Source: an uncultured Methylococcaceae bacterium
GTDB taxonomy: Bacteria; Pseudomonadota; Gammaproteobacteria; Methylococcales; Methylomonadaceae
Direction of reading: 5' to 3'
NCBI GenBank assembly: GCA_903938485.1
Contig: CAJADF010000113.1
Coordinates: 1-64,000, forward strand
Length of the DNA: 64,000 bases
This document shows, one piece after another, positions 42,948 through 53,138 of the stretch. Every line of letters starts with the position of its first letter. Positions within the stretch are counted from its first letter, which is position 1. The notes under the pieces were generated by a model that saw only the letters and a program-made list of their open reading frames with translations, was not told the origin of the DNA and searched no databases. The translations under genes and the position numbers were made by a program.

Positions 42948-43802
42948 ATGTTATTAAAAAAAATTCTACCCTACTTGGTTTTAATATTTTTTAATGCAAT
43001 TAGCCTTAGCTCGTCGGCGGATCCTATTGCTCAGCGCTGGGCAAAAGTTACCAAGCCTACTCAATCGAATATAGCTCAAAGCATTGGAACCTATACAGCA
43101 GGCTGCATTGATGGCGCTGTCACAGTTCCTGCCAATGGAGTTGGCTATCAAGCCATGCGTCCATCTAGAAATCGTGCCTATGGCCACCCTGATTTAAAAA
43201 GTTTCATTATTAAATTAGGCCAGACATCCGCAAATCAACACTGGGGCACATTACTAATAGGCGATTTAGGTCAAGCACGAGGTGGTCCCACTATCAGCGG
43301 ACACCGTAGCCATCAAACCGGCTTAGATGTTGATATTTGGTATTTATTGTCAAACCACGCCAATACCCATCCTCTTTCTATTGATGAAAGAGAAAACTGG
43401 TCACCACCTTCTGTATTACTAAAAAATACTAATTTTTTAGACCCCAGACATTGGTCAGATATCAATGAAAAAATACTTGCTGCCGCTGCTTCTATGCCTG
43501 AAGTTGACCGTATTTTTGTAAATGCTAGCGTCAAAAAGGAACTGTGCTGGCATTATTATAATGAAGACTGGTTAAGAAAAATAAGACCTTGGTGGCATCA
43601 TGACGATCACTTTCATGTGCGATTAAAATGCCCTGTAGCTAATCTAAACTGCCAATCACAAGAACCATTACCTAAAGGAAATGGGTGCGATTCTGAACTT
43701 AATTGGTGGTTTTCTTATGAAGCAAAACACCCTACCCCCAATACATTAATCACTAAACCAGCAACTTTACCTAAACTATGTGAAGAGATATTAAAACAAT
43801 AA
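42948..43802 (+). CDS. mepA: Penicillin-insensitive murein endopeptidase MepA
   Basis: The 284-residue protein has a signal peptide (MLLKKILPYLVLIFFNAISLSSSA) and the LAS-type metallopeptidase motifs. Zinc ligands are H122 and D129 in SHQTGLDVD and the pair in HFHV (221-223). Six cysteines (including C53, C200, C228, C235, C247) fit the disulphides of MepA. It cleaves D-alanyl-meso-diaminopimelate crosslinks in the periplasm. The open frame reaches back to an ATG at 42753, but I chose the ATG at 42948 because the signal sequence starts there and the upstream part lies in a structured, terminated leader. Confidence 0.88.
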   Translation: MLLKKILPYLVLIFFNAISLSSSADPIAQRWAKVTKPTQSNIAQSIGTYTAGCIDGAVTVPANGVGYQAMRPSRNRAYGHPDLKSFIIKLGQTSANQHWGTLLIGDLGQARGGPTISGHRSHQTGLDVDIWYLLSNHANTHPLSIDERENWSPPSVLLKNTNFLDPRHWSDINEKILAAAASMPEVDRIFVNASVKKELCWHYYNEDWLRKIRPWWHHDDHFHVRLKCPVANLNCQSQEPLPKGNGCDSELNWWFSYEAKHPTPNTLITKPATLPKLCEEILKQ

Positions 43803-43865
43803 TTATTTAAAACAAATATGTAATAATTTAATTTAAAAAATCCCTTTCAACTTAAAATAACAAAA

Positions 43866-44096
43866 TCAAAAACCGCTATCTACCCATTGATAAATTTCTG
43901 TTAAATTGGGATCGCATTTACAACAGCTTGTTCCACATGCTTTATCATTAGATATCTTCCGTAGATTCCCTTTAATTAACCAACGTTGCATCATGCCTCT
44001 TAAAGCATCAGCATCACAATTAAAATGATTCACTAAATCGGCTAATGTGACACTAGGCCGAGCTTTTAAATAATCTCGTAATTCAGATAGAATCAT
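43866..44096 (-). CDS. feoC: FeoC-like iron-sulphur winged-helix regulator
   Basis: A 76-residue protein with a winged-helix fold (MILSELRDYLKARPSVTLADLVNHF) and a C-terminal cysteine cluster (C54, C58, C59, C61 in CGTSCCKC), the iron-sulphur site known from FeoC. It assists or stabilises the FeoB transporter. It follows feoB by 18 bases at the end of the feo operon, as in enterobacteria. Confidence 0.88.
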   Translation of the reverse strand: MILSELRDYLKARPSVTLADLVNHFNCDADALRGMMQRWLIKGNLRKISNDKACGTSCCKCDPNLTEIYQWVDSGF

Positions 44097-44114
44097 AGTT
44101 TTATTAAGATGTAA

Positions 44115-46418
44115 TTAGTTTTTAGCTTGTCTCTTACCCATCCACCATAAGCCCAATAAAACACAAATAAACACTAGCAATAAACCAGTAATCCATGCCG
44201 TGGAATAACTTACATGTTGAGAAAAGGTAAAAGTCTGATAGAAGATTGTTGCTGATGAATATGCAATTCCCGTAGTCCAAAACACAACAAATACTGCCCA
44301 TCGTAAATTGGTTTCTCTATAAATAGCCGCAGTTGCTGCCACACAAGGCGCATACAACAAAATAAACAATAGATAAGCGAAAGCACCTACTTTACCGTCA
44401 AAACTGTGTTGCATTGCTGTAAATGTATTGGCATTAACTGATTGCTCACTTGACGCAGTATTAATATTATCTAAATTACCAATATTTAAACCTAAAGGAT
44501 CCAAGGCATTATCAGCTAAGGATTTTAAGTTATTAGGTATGGTTAAGCATGCTGCAACCAAACTATCTTTTAGATTAAACTCTACCTTTTGAACAGATTC
44601 ATTATTTGAAATCTGGCTATATAGGGCATCCAATGTCCCTACTACGGCTTCTTTTGCAAGCACTCCCGTGAAAATACCCACGGTTGCCGGCCAGTTATCT
44701 TTTTCAATCCCCATGGGTTTAAAAGCAGGGGTTAAAGACCTGCCAATTTCACTTAAAACTGATTTATTGCTATTTTCTTGATTGAAACTTCCATCTATGC
44801 CTAAAGCATTTAGAAAATTTAAAATAATGACCATAGGTACAATAACTTTGCCTGCATTTAGAATAAATGCTTGCATCCTATCCCAAGTACGTAACATAAC
44901 CCCACGTATAGTTGGCATATGATAAGCCGGTAACTCCATTATAAAAGGTGCTGATTTACCTTTAAATAGGGTATGGCGCATAATTAATCCCGTCATGACA
45001 GCCACAGCGATTCCAAACAAATACAATCCAAAAACTAAATTTTGGCCACCTACAGGAAAAAATGCAGCCGCAAATAAAGCATAGACAGGAAGACGAGCAC
45101 CACAAGACATGAATGGATTCATCAAATTGGTTAATATTCTATCTCTCTGATTTTCTAGTGTTCTCGTTGCCATAATGGCTGGAACATTACATCCAAAGCC
45201 AACAATCATAGGTACAAATGATTTACCTGGCAAACCAATCATACGCATAAATCTATCCATCACAAATGCTGCTCTTGCCATATACCCAGAATCTTCTAAG
45301 GCCGATAAAAACATAAACAAGAGTCCGATAATTGGAATAAAGGTAGCAACAACTTGTACCCCGCCTCCGACCCCTTTAGTAAGGAGAACGATAAACCACT
45401 CGGGAAAATTAAAACTTACAAGTTGAATGCTTAAACCATCAATAAGCAACGCGCCTATAAATTGATCAAAGAAATCCACAAACGCCGTACCTAAGTTTAT
45501 TGTGAACATAAACAAGGCGTACATTACGAAAAGAAATATTGGGATACCCAAAAACCGATTTAAGACAATTGCATCTATTTTTTCTGTCGCATAACGACTA
45601 ACTTCATCTATTCGACAGACAGAGGATTTGATTAATTGATTGACAAAACCATAACGTGCATCCGCTGCAAGAATATCTATTTCATCTGCTGTTTCTGTTT
45701 CTATTGCGGCTTGTAATTTAACTACCTTGGGCCATAAAAATCCACCTACCATCTCTTTAGCAAGCGTATCTGATTCTAAAGCCCTAAGTGTTAACCATCT
45801 CAAATCACACTGTAAATCTCTAGCAATGTGTTTAAGATCATCAGAAAGCGCTTCAATAGCTTGCTCTAACGTATTAATATAAAGAATATTTACCATAGGA
45901 ATGGGCTTATCGATTACCGCTTTATTAATCTGATTTTTTAAATACGGGATACCGTTTTTTGTTGCTGCAGCAATAGGTATGACCGGACATCCCAATTGCT
46001 CAGATAAGGATTCAATATCAATCTTTATACCACGCTGTTTAACAGCATCCATCATGTTGAGCACTATTAACATCGGAACACGCATCTCTATCAATTGAGA
46101 TGTTAGATATAAATTTCTTTCTATATTTGATGCATCAATTATATTGATTATTAAATCAGCTACTTTTGATACCACATAATCTCTAGCTACTTTCTCATCT
46201 AAAGAAACGTGATCATCCGCCGATTCCAAAGAATAAGTGCCTGGCAAATCAACTAATTCAATTAACTGATTGTCATGTGTATATTCACCCGTCTTCTTCT
46301 CTACCGTCACTCCAGGCCAATTACCTACTTGCTGTTTAGATCCTGTAAGTACGTTGAATAATGTAGTTTTACCGCAATTAGGATTACCGACTACCCCCAC
46401 AATAAAATGGGACTTCAT
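44115..46418 (-). CDS. feoB: Ferrous iron transporter FeoB
   Basis: A 767-residue protein. An N-terminal GTPase domain has G1 GNPNCGKTTLF (residues 11-21), a G3 DLPGTYSL and a G4 LNMMD, and the GDP-dissociation-inhibitor region follows. The membrane part begins near residue 280, with family Gly-Cys segments such as VGFGCNVPAIMATRTL and MSCGARLPVYALF. It imports Fe2+ across the inner membrane. The start overlaps the end of feoA by four bases (ATGA), so translation is coupled. The length is normal. Confidence 0.95.
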   Translation of the reverse strand: MKSHFIVGVVGNPNCGKTTLFNVLTGSKQQVGNWPGVTVEKKTGEYTHDNQLIELVDLPGTYSLESADDHVSLDEKVARDYVVSKVADLIINIIDASNIERNLYLTSQLIEMRVPMLIVLNMMDAVKQRGIKIDIESLSEQLGCPVIPIAAATKNGIPYLKNQINKAVIDKPIPMVNILYINTLEQAIEALSDDLKHIARDLQCDLRWLTLRALESDTLAKEMVGGFLWPKVVKLQAAIETETADEIDILAADARYGFVNQLIKSSVCRIDEVSRYATEKIDAIVLNRFLGIPIFLFVMYALFMFTINLGTAFVDFFDQFIGALLIDGLSIQLVSFNFPEWFIVLLTKGVGGGVQVVATFIPIIGLLFMFLSALEDSGYMARAAFVMDRFMRMIGLPGKSFVPMIVGFGCNVPAIMATRTLENQRDRILTNLMNPFMSCGARLPVYALFAAAFFPVGGQNLVFGLYLFGIAVAVMTGLIMRHTLFKGKSAPFIMELPAYHMPTIRGVMLRTWDRMQAFILNAGKVIVPMVIILNFLNALGIDGSFNQENSNKSVLSEIGRSLTPAFKPMGIEKDNWPATVGIFTGVLAKEAVVGTLDALYSQISNNESVQKVEFNLKDSLVAACLTIPNNLKSLADNALDPLGLNIGNLDNINTASSEQSVNANTFTAMQHSFDGKVGAFAYLLFILLYAPCVAATAAIYRETNLRWAVFVVFWTTGIAYSSATIFYQTFTFSQHVSYSTAWITGLLLVFICVLLGLWWMGKRQAKN

Positions 46419-46651
46419 AGCATTTTCTCAATTAATAATATATCTGCTTCGTCTTTTCTTAAGGTTAAAGAAAAGCCTCTTAACTTAATCTCCACAGGAT
46501 CACCCATTGGTGCAAATCGGGTAACACTAAACTCTGTACCCGGAGTTAAACCCATGGCCAACAAGCGTTTACGATAAGCTTTACCTGTCTGTTCAAAGCC
46601 TACGATTTTACCCAAATCTCCCACCATTAGATTTTTAAAACTGATAGTCAT
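46415..46651 (-). CDS. feoA: Ferrous iron transport protein FeoA
   Basis: A 78-residue cytoplasmic SH3-like protein (LMVGDLGKIVGFEQTGKAYRKRLLAMGLTPGTEFSVTRFAPMGDPVEIKLRGFSLTLRKDEA), the typical FeoA sequence. It is required for FeoB activity. It is first in feoABC and lies downstream of a Fur-box-like site. Confidence 0.95.
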   Translation of the reverse strand: MTISFKNLMVGDLGKIVGFEQTGKAYRKRLLAMGLTPGTEFSVTRFAPMGDPVEIKLRGFSLTLRKDEADILLIEKML

Positions 46652-46690
46652 ATATTTAACCTAAATTGTAAGTGCGGACATCTAAAAAGT

Positions 46691-46710
46691 AATCAATAAT
46701 CATTCTCATT
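46691..46710 (-). promoter_or_regulatory. Fur-box-like site upstream of feoA
   Basis: On the minus strand AATGAGAATGATTATTGATT matches the Fur consensus of NAT(A/T)AT-like hexamers. It lies 40 bases before the feoA start, so iron-loaded Fur could block transcription of feoABC. Confidence 0.75.
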
Positions 46711-46979
46711 AAAGAATATATCATAGATTTATTAGTAATAAAACAAGTTGGATTAATATCAACTAATCTTAATAAGATGATTAGAATTTATATTTTATAT
46801 TGATTTGTAGATGTACAATTGAAATTCAATTAATGCTTTGCATTTCAAATTTTGACTAAAAGCAGAGGATTTTCAACATTATAAAAGGTACATAAATAAT
46901 TTATGTATCTAAAAACAGCTAATATTAGAAGCGATATATAGGTAAATTTGTGAGGGTATTTTTGAAAAAAAACTAGTAT
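46711..46979. other. AT-rich intergenic region with one palindrome
   Basis: No reading frame is convincing here. TACATAAA at 46889-46896 and TTTATGTA at 46900-46907 form a perfect 8-base inverted repeat around TAA, an operator-like site. It should contain the feoABC promoter at the left end and little else that I can recognise. Confidence 0.45.
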
Positions 46980-47012
46980 AAAGTAACAACAACTAAAATT
47001 TGTTGTTACTTT
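46980..47012 (-). terminator. Candidate terminator of ihfB
   Basis: The 11-base arms AGTAACAACAA and TTTGTTGTTACT form a long AT-rich hairpin just after the ihfB stop on the minus strand. The T run that follows is short, so strength is uncertain. Confidence 0.55.
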
Positions 47013-47020
47013 AACAAATA

Positions 47021-47326
47021 TTAATCAGTGATTTGATAGTCGCTACTTGCAGAATCAACCCTATCTCTCATTTCTTTACCCGGTTTAAAGTGCGGCACAT
47101 GCTTTTCAGGCAATGCTACAGGCTCACCGGTTTTTGGATTACGTCCAATACGTTGAGGACGTTTATGTAAAGAAAAACTACCAAAACCTCTTATCTCAAT
47201 TCTTTCGCCTGAAGATAAAGAAAGATTCATTCCTTCTATTATGCATTTAACTGCTAGTTCAACATCTTTAAGCTGAAGATGTGGTTGTTTTTTTGCAAGA
47301 GCTTCAATTAATTCTGATTTATTCAC
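47021..47326 (-). CDS. ihfB: Integration host factor subunit beta
   Basis: A 101-residue IHF/HU-type DNA-bending protein. The beta-arm sequence with the DNA-inserted proline is present ([32 protein letters not shown]), and the FGSF core in [13 protein letters not shown] fits IhfB (HimD). It pairs with IhfA, encoded elsewhere, to bend DNA in recombination and transcription. It follows rpsA, as in most gammaproteobacteria, but a terminator-like hairpin lies between them, so it may also be transcribed separately. Confidence 0.93.
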   Translation of the reverse strand: MNKSELIEALAKKQPHLQLKDVELAVKCIIEGMNLSLSSGERIEIRGFGSFSLHKRPQRIGRNPKTGEPVALPEKHVPHFKPGKEMRDRVDSASSDYQITD

Positions 47327-47340
47327 ATTCTATCCCTTAA

Positions 47341-47376
47341 AAAAGAAACAAAGGGTACGCACAAAACGCACCCTTA
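47341..47376 (-). terminator. Terminator after rpsA
   Basis: On the minus strand an AAGGGT/ACCCTT stem with additional GCG/CGC pairing precedes a TTTGTTTCTTTT stretch. It would separate rpsA from ihfB, probably with partial read-through. Confidence 0.7.
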
Positions 47377-47389
47377 GTAATCACATCAC

Positions 47390-49051
47390 TTATTTCTCTA
47401 ACTGCTTAAATAAGTCTGCCATTGTTGGAGTGCCAACTGCTTGTTGTGCATGATCCTTTATGGTATGTGTTTCTTCATCTTGGTCTTTAGCTTTAATTGA
47501 TAATGAAATAGTTTTACTTTTCTTATCAACACCAATAAATTTAGCTTCTAATTCATCACCTTCTTTCAACAATGTTCGAGCGTCTTCAACTCGGTCACGT
47601 TGAATTTCAGAAGCACGTAAATAACCTTCAACATGATCAGCTAAGATTACAACCGCACCTTTAGCATCAACTTCTTTAATTGTTCCTTTAACTAAGCTAC
47701 CTTTTTCATTAGTAGCTAAGAAGTTTTGGAAAGGATCTTGTTCAAGTTGTTTAATACCTAAGGAAATACGCTCACGCTCAGAATCAACCGCTAAGATAAC
47801 AGTTTCTAACTCATCACCTTTCTTGAATTCACGAACTGATGCTTCACCCTCATCTGCCCAAGAAATATCAGACATGTGAACCAAGCCATCAATACCACCA
47901 TCAAGACCGATAAAGATACCGAAGTCTGTGATAGATTTAATTTTTCCTGAGATTTTATCGCCTTTGTTATGAGTTGCAGCAAATTCATCCCATGGATTAG
48001 TTTTGCATTGTTTCATACCTAAAGAAATACGACGACGTTCTTCATCAATTTCAAGAACCATCACTTCAACATCATCACCTAATTGTACTAATTTAGATGG
48101 ATTAACGTTTTTGTTTGTCCAATCCATTTCAGAAACGTGAACCAAACCTTCAACACCTTCTTCAATTTCTACAAAGCAACCATAATCAGTTAAGTTATTA
48201 ACTTTACCGAATACACGAGTGCCTGCTGGGTAACGACGAGCAATGTTTTGCCAAGGATCTTCACCCATTTGTTTCATACCTAATGAAACACGGTTTTTAT
48301 CTTTGTCGTATTTTAATACTTTAACATTGATTTCTTGACCAATTTCAACACACTCAGATGGATGACGAACACGACGCCAAGCCATATCAGTTATGTGCAA
48401 TAAACCATCAATACCACCTAGATCAATAAACGCGCCGTAATCAGTTAAGTTTTTAACAACACCGGTTACTACTGCGCCTTCTTCTAAAGTTTTTAGTAAT
48501 TCATCTCTTTCTGCGCTGTATTCTTTCTCAACTACTGCACGACGAGAAAGTACTACATTATTGCGTTTTTGGTCGATTTTAATAACTTTGAATTCAAGAT
48601 CACGATTTTCTAAGAAAGTCGTATCTCTAATAGGACGAACGTCAACTAAAGAACCGGGTAAGAAAGCGCGCAATGCGCCAACAGATACTGTAAAACCGCC
48701 ACGTACTTTGCCAGTGATAACACCGATAATAGTCGCTTCTTTTTCAAAAGCAGTTTCAAGTTCAAACCAAGCTTTATTTTTCTTCGCTTTATCACGAGAA
48801 AGAAGAGTAGCACCTAGGCCGTCTTCAAATAAATCCAACGCAACTTCAACTTCATCGCCAATTGATACTTCTAATTCGCCATTGTTATTTAAAAATTGCC
48901 ATTTTGGAATGACGCCTTCAGATTTTGAATGAGTACTTACAATAACCATATCATTTTCGATATCAATTACAGTACCAATCAACATTGCACCAGGACTCAT
49001 TTTGGTCTTGGTTAAACTTTCTTCAAGTAACTCAGCAAAGCTTTCGCTCAT
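47390..49051 (-). CDS. rpsA: 30S ribosomal protein S1
   Basis: A protein of 553 residues with six S1 (OB-fold) repeats, for example [34 protein letters not shown] and the later [33 protein letters not shown]. The N-terminal two bind the ribosome and the others bind mRNA. The upstream TTG at 49066 is in frame, but the ATG at 49051 preceded by GGGAAATAATAAA is the family start ([13 protein letters not shown]). Its position after cmk is the standard gammaproteobacterial order. Confidence 0.96.
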   Translation of the reverse strand: MSESFAELLEESLTKTKMSPGAMLIGTVIDIENDMVIVSTHSKSEGVIPKWQFLNNNGELEVSIGDEVEVALDLFEDGLGATLLSRDKAKKNKAWFELETAFEKEATIIGVITGKVRGGFTVSVGALRAFLPGSLVDVRPIRDTTFLENRDLEFKVIKIDQKRNNVVLSRRAVVEKEYSAERDELLKTLEEGAVVTGVVKNLTDYGAFIDLGGIDGLLHITDMAWRRVRHPSECVEIGQEINVKVLKYDKDKNRVSLGMKQMGEDPWQNIARRYPAGTRVFGKVNNLTDYGCFVEIEEGVEGLVHVSEMDWTNKNVNPSKLVQLGDDVEVMVLEIDEERRRISLGMKQCKTNPWDEFAATHNKGDKISGKIKSITDFGIFIGLDGGIDGLVHMSDISWADEGEASVREFKKGDELETVILAVDSERERISLGIKQLEQDPFQNFLATNEKGSLVKGTIKEVDAKGAVVILADHVEGYLRASEIQRDRVEDARTLLKEGDELEAKFIGVDKKSKTISLSIKAKDQDEETHTIKDHAQQAVGTPTMADLFKQLEK

Positions 49052-49107
49052 TTTATTATTTCCCAAGTTTGTTAGAACTCAAACAAACCTTTTCTTTATC
49101 AAAGTTA

Positions 49108-49133
49108 AAAAAAACCACACTTAAATGTGCGGC
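49108..49133 (-). terminator. Terminator between cmk and rpsA
   Basis: On the minus strand the stem CCGCACA...TGTGG (with a one-base bulge) is followed by eight T. It ends transcripts coming from gyrA-cmk, so rpsA should have its own promoter just downstream of the T run. Confidence 0.8.
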
Positions 49134-49146
49134 CAGCCAAAAACCC

Positions 49147-49803
49147 TTAACGGATTAAATTCAGTACTTCTTCTACAACTTGCTCAATCTTCATGTTAGA
49201 AGAATCTATATACAATGCATCAACTGCCATTGTTAATGGAGCAGTTTCCCGTTCCATATCACGGCGATCACGCGCTTCTATCTCACTAGTTATCTCTACA
49301 ATATTAGCATCAATTTCTTTTTCAATCAACTGTTTGTAGCGTCTTTCTGCTCTCGTCTCAGCGCTTGCGGTTAAATAAACCTTAAACTCAGCATCGGGAA
49401 AAACCACAGTGCCCATGTCACGACCATCAGCTACTAAGCCCGGTAAACGCCTAAAATCTTGTTGCTTTTTTAATAATACAGCGCGAACTTCTGAATATGC
49501 AGCTACAACTGATGCAACACCACCGGTACTCTCCAACCCTAATTGACTAGTAATATCTGAGCCATTCAATCTAACAATTAGCTCATCACCACAATTAAAC
49601 TCTAACGCCATCGCTTGGGCCACATCAACAATAGCATTAATATCATTCAATTCAATCGAAGCATTTTGAACAGCAATGGCTACCGATCTATAGATAGAGC
49701 CACTATCCAAATAATTCCAGCCTAACTTTCTTGCAACTAAGCGACTAATCGTTCCTTTACCTGCACCACTAGGGCCATCAATCGTTAAGACCGGAATCGG
49801 CAT
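49147..49803 (-). CDS. cmk: Cytidylate kinase
   Basis: A 218-residue nucleoside monophosphate kinase with P-loop GPSGAGKGT at residues 10-18 and DGRDMGTVVFP near 126, both characteristic of CMP kinase. It phosphorylates CMP and dCMP with ATP. The start codon overlaps the stop of the tyrA-aroA fusion (one base), so they are translated as one unit. Confidence 0.95.
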   Translation of the reverse strand: MPIPVLTIDGPSGAGKGTISRLVARKLGWNYLDSGSIYRSVAIAVQNASIELNDINAIVDVAQAMALEFNCGDELIVRLNGSDITSQLGLESTGGVASVVAAYSEVRAVLLKKQQDFRRLPGLVADGRDMGTVVFPDAEFKVYLTASAETRAERRYKQLIEKEIDANIVEITSEIEARDRRDMERETAPLTMAVDALYIDSSNMKIEQVVEEVLNLIR

Positions 49804-51998
49804 TAAGCTTCCTCACACACTAAATCTAAACCTAAGCTTTTTACTAAATCTTTAAACTCGGGAAATGAGGTATTTACATTAGCACAATCTAAAACTGTAA
49901 TTGGAGCAGTTGCTCTTAATCCCGCTATAGAAAATGACATAGCAATACGATGATCACCATGAGAAGTCACCACTCCACCACCGATTGAGCCACCTTGAAT
50001 TATCATTCCATCTGCTGTCGATTGAGCATCAACGCCTAATATTTTTAAACCATCAGCCATCACTTGAATACGATCAGATTCTTTTACTCTTAATTCTTCA
50101 GCACCTGTTAAGCGTGTTTGACCTTCCGCACATGCCGCAGCAACGAAAAGAACAGGGAATTCATCAATTGCTAATGGAACCAATTCTTCTGGGATATCGA
50201 TTCCTTTAAGAGGACTATAAAGCACATGCAAATCTGCAACAGGCTCACCACCCACAGTACGCTCATTAAGCACTTCAATTTTAGCGCCCATCAACCTTAA
50301 AATATCAATCACACCCGTACGTGTTGGATTAATACCTACATGTTTTAACAATAAATCCGAACCAGGAGCAATGGATGCACCTACTAAAAAGAAAGCCGCC
50401 GAAGAGATATCACTTGGTACATCAATATCAGATGCTGTTAAATTTCCATTTGCATTAATAGTAACTTTACTGCCTTCCTTACGAACAGGGTAAGAAAATC
50501 CAGATAACATGCGCTCGGTATGGTCGCGTGTTGGTGCTGGCTCGGTTACACTAGTATCACCCTCAGCATACATGCCTGCTAACAGCAAACAAGACTTAAC
50601 CTGTGCACTTGCCATCGGCATCTCATAATCAATAGCTCTGAGCTGCCCTGCTTTACCTATAATATATAATGGAGCAGTACCCGCTTCTGTCGTTTTTATA
50701 TCAGCACCCATTGCAGCTAAGGGACCTGTAACACGCTTCATAGGACGACCTGATAATGACTTATCCCCAGTCAGAACCGAATCGAAAGCCTGACCCGCCA
50801 AAAGCCCACTTAATAAACGCATTGAAGTACCAGAATTACCCAAATATAACTCATTCTTAGGTGCTTTTAAGCCGTGCTTACCTACCCCATGTATCGTTAA
50901 ACAACCATTTACTGGACCTTCAATCTCAACACCCATATCACGAAATGCCTGTAATGTAGCTAATGCATCTTCGGCCTCAAGAAAGCCTTTTACATGAGTA
51001 GTACCTTCAGCTAGAGAACCCAACATAATTGAACGATGTGACATTGATTTGTCGCCAGGAACGCGGGCTTCACCCTTTAATGAACCACCGGGTTGAACTT
51101 GAAATGTAATTGATTTAGACATATTTCCTTCAAACTGATTAAGAAAGCGTTGCCGCGCAGTATTGGCATACGCAAAGGTTGATAAAAGTTGCTGGCAATC
51201 ATCATTTTCCAGCAAATCCAGTATTTTATCCAATTGCTGCTTGGTTTGCTGGATCAATGGAATAATTTCACTCTTATTTGCTAAACAGATGTCCCGCCAC
51301 ATGGTCGGATCACTTGATGCAATTCTAGTAAAATCTCTGAAACCTCCAGCCGCATATTTGAAAATTTCAGACTGCTGGTCTTTTTGCCCCAGCATATTAA
51401 CTAAAGTAAAAGCCAGAATATGAGGCAAGTGACTCGTTGCAGCTAAAACAGCATCATGTTGTGATACTGACATTAGCGAAACATCAGAACCACAACGTTC
51501 CCAAAATAATTTTATTTTATTTATAGCCTCAGGACGGGTATTTTCTAAGGGTGTTATAATCAGCCTTCTATTTAAAAATAAATCATAAAACGACGCTTCG
51601 ACACCACTTTGTTCTGCACCTGCAATTGGATGAGCTGGCACCAAATTATTTGGAACATGACCCAGCACATGATTAGCCGCGTCCACAATAGTGGCTTTTG
51701 TACTACCCACATCCGTATATAAAGTCTTTGCAGACCAATAAGGTTTTAGTAAAACAAAAATACTTTCTAAGGCAGCGACCGGTGTAGCGATTAAAACACA
51801 ATCCGCATCCCTTACAGCATGCTCTATCTTTAAGTAATATTCATCAATTACACCTAATGCTTTAGCAGCTTTAAGATTCTGCTCATCTTCTTCACGACCA
51901 AAACCAACAACATTTGCAGCTAAACCATAATATTTAGCAGCACGGGCGACCGACCCCCCCATTAATCCAACACCGATAACACATAACCTATCAAACAT
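49803..51998 (-). CDS. tyrA-aroA: Fused prephenate dehydrogenase / EPSP synthase
   Basis: A 731-residue bifunctional protein. Residues 1-290 are a TyrA domain with a GxGxxG-like start (VIGVGLMGGSVARA), HPIAGAEQSG and a prephenate dehydrogenase helix bundle. Residues from M293 are an AroA domain (GDKSMSHRSIMLGSLAEG, NSGTSMRLLSGLLAG, PSDISSAAFFLVGASIAPGSD, TNPTRTG-like NPTRTGV). TyrA oxidises prephenate towards tyrosine and AroA makes EPSP in the shikimate pathway. Such fusions are known from Pseudomonas. An ATG at the AroA boundary (51122) has AAGGA upstream, so a separate AroA could also be made. It overlaps hisC by 8 bases. Confidence 0.93.
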   Translation of the reverse strand: MFDRLCVIGVGLMGGSVARAAKYYGLAANVVGFGREEDEQNLKAAKALGVIDEYYLKIEHAVRDADCVLIATPVAALESIFVLLKPYWSAKTLYTDVGSTKATIVDAANHVLGHVPNNLVPAHPIAGAEQSGVEASFYDLFLNRRLIITPLENTRPEAINKIKLFWERCGSDVSLMSVSQHDAVLAATSHLPHILAFTLVNMLGQKDQQSEIFKYAAGGFRDFTRIASSDPTMWRDICLANKSEIIPLIQQTKQQLDKILDLLENDDCQQLLSTFAYANTARQRFLNQFEGNMSKSITFQVQPGGSLKGEARVPGDKSMSHRSIMLGSLAEGTTHVKGFLEAEDALATLQAFRDMGVEIEGPVNGCLTIHGVGKHGLKAPKNELYLGNSGTSMRLLSGLLAGQAFDSVLTGDKSLSGRPMKRVTGPLAAMGADIKTTEAGTAPLYIIGKAGQLRAIDYEMPMASAQVKSCLLLAGMYAEGDTSVTEPAPTRDHTERMLSGFSYPVRKEGSKVTINANGNLTASDIDVPSDISSAAFFLVGASIAPGSDLLLKHVGINPTRTGVIDILRLMGAKIEVLNERTVGGEPVADLHVLYSPLKGIDIPEELVPLAIDEFPVLFVAAACAEGQTRLTGAEELRVKESDRIQVMADGLKILGVDAQSTADGMIIQGGSIGGGVVTSHGDHRIAMSFSIAGLRATAPITVLDCANVNTSFPEFKDLVKSLGLDLVCEEA

Positions 51999-53097
51999 TA
52001 TTCAGTGTTTCAGCCAAAGCTTGTAAAAATATTTTATTTTCTGCTTCTGTACCTATACTAATACGTAAATGCTGAGGTAACTCATAATTACCTACAGGTC
52101 TAACAATTACACCTTTTCGCAATAAAGCTTCATAAAGTGCTTGCCCAGATTGTTTGATATCAACTAAGACAAAATTACCTGCTGATGGAATCCATGTCAG
52201 GTTTAACTCTTTAAAACCTTCGGTTAATTGCAACATCCCTGATATATTAATACGAACAGTTTCCTTCAAATGTTCTTCATCGCTTAACGCGGCCTCAGCG
52301 GCGACTAAAGCCAGAGTGTTATTATTAAAAGGCTGACGAACACGATTCAGAATATCTGACATTTCTGGACTAGACAAACCATAACCGACCCTTAATCCAG
52401 CCAAACCATAAGCTTTAGAAAAGGTTCGTGTAATCAATAAATTAGGAAACCTCTTTAACCAGTCAATTGAATCAATGAACTCAACTGAACTCACAAACTC
52501 AAAATAAGCCTCATCTAAAACACAAATACATGTACCCGGTAAAGCCGCTATAAATCGCTCTACACTTTCTTGAGCTAATAAGGTACCTGTCGGATTATTA
52601 GGATTAGCAATAAACACTATTCTTGTTTTATCAGTCACGGCATTTAGCATAGCATCTAAATCATGACCATAATTCAATGCTGGCACTACAACTGCTTTAG
52701 CGCCAACCGCCTGGGTCACAATAGGATATACAGCAAATGCATGCTGCGAAAAAACCACCTCAAATTCTGGCGTTAGAAAGGCCCTAGCCACCAACTCTAA
52801 TAATTCATTAGAGCCATTACCTAAGGTAATTTGCTCAATATCAAGATTATATTTTTGCGCTAAAGCTTGCTTTAAGGAATACCCGCTACCATCAGGATAC
52901 AAAGCCAATCCAGATAAAGCTTGCTGAATTGCAGTAATGGCTTTTTTTCCAGGCCCTAAAGGATTCTCATTAGATGCCAACTTTATAATCTTCGTTAACC
53001 CTAACTCACGCTCTAACTCTTCAATGGCTTTACCTGCCTTATAAGGAATTAGTTGTTGCACTCCAATTGAAGCAAGCTGATAAATTTTATTATTCAT
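51991..53097 (-). CDS. hisC: Histidinol-phosphate aminotransferase
   Basis: The 368-residue PLP-dependent aminotransferase starts with the family feature LASNENPLGPGKKAITAIQQAL, and has the LGNGSNELLELVARAFL and NPNNPTG motifs. The PLP lysine is in TFSKAYGLAGLRVGYG near residue 228. HisC converts imidazole-acetol phosphate to histidinol phosphate; in this block between pheA and tyrA it may also act as an aromatic aminotransferase. It overlaps the tyrA-aroA gene. Confidence 0.93.
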   Translation of the reverse strand: MNNKIYQLASIGVQQLIPYKAGKAIEELERELGLTKIIKLASNENPLGPGKKAITAIQQALSGLALYPDGSGYSLKQALAQKYNLDIEQITLGNGSNELLELVARAFLTPEFEVVFSQHAFAVYPIVTQAVGAKAVVVPALNYGHDLDAMLNAVTDKTRIVFIANPNNPTGTLLAQESVERFIAALPGTCICVLDEAYFEFVSSVEFIDSIDWLKRFPNLLITRTFSKAYGLAGLRVGYGLSSPEMSDILNRVRQPFNNNTLALVAAEAALSDEEHLKETVRINISGMLQLTEGFKELNLTWIPSAGNFVLVDIKQSGQALYEALLRKGVIVRPVGNYELPQHLRISIGTEAENKIFLQALAETLNNV

Positions 53098-53138
53098 GAT
53101 TTTTGTAGTGAACTCTATGTTGATATCTAAAGCAAAAA

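Noticed and set aside
49052..49066. Upstream TTG start for rpsA
   Set aside because: The ATG at 49051 has a good ribosome-binding site and matches the family N terminus.
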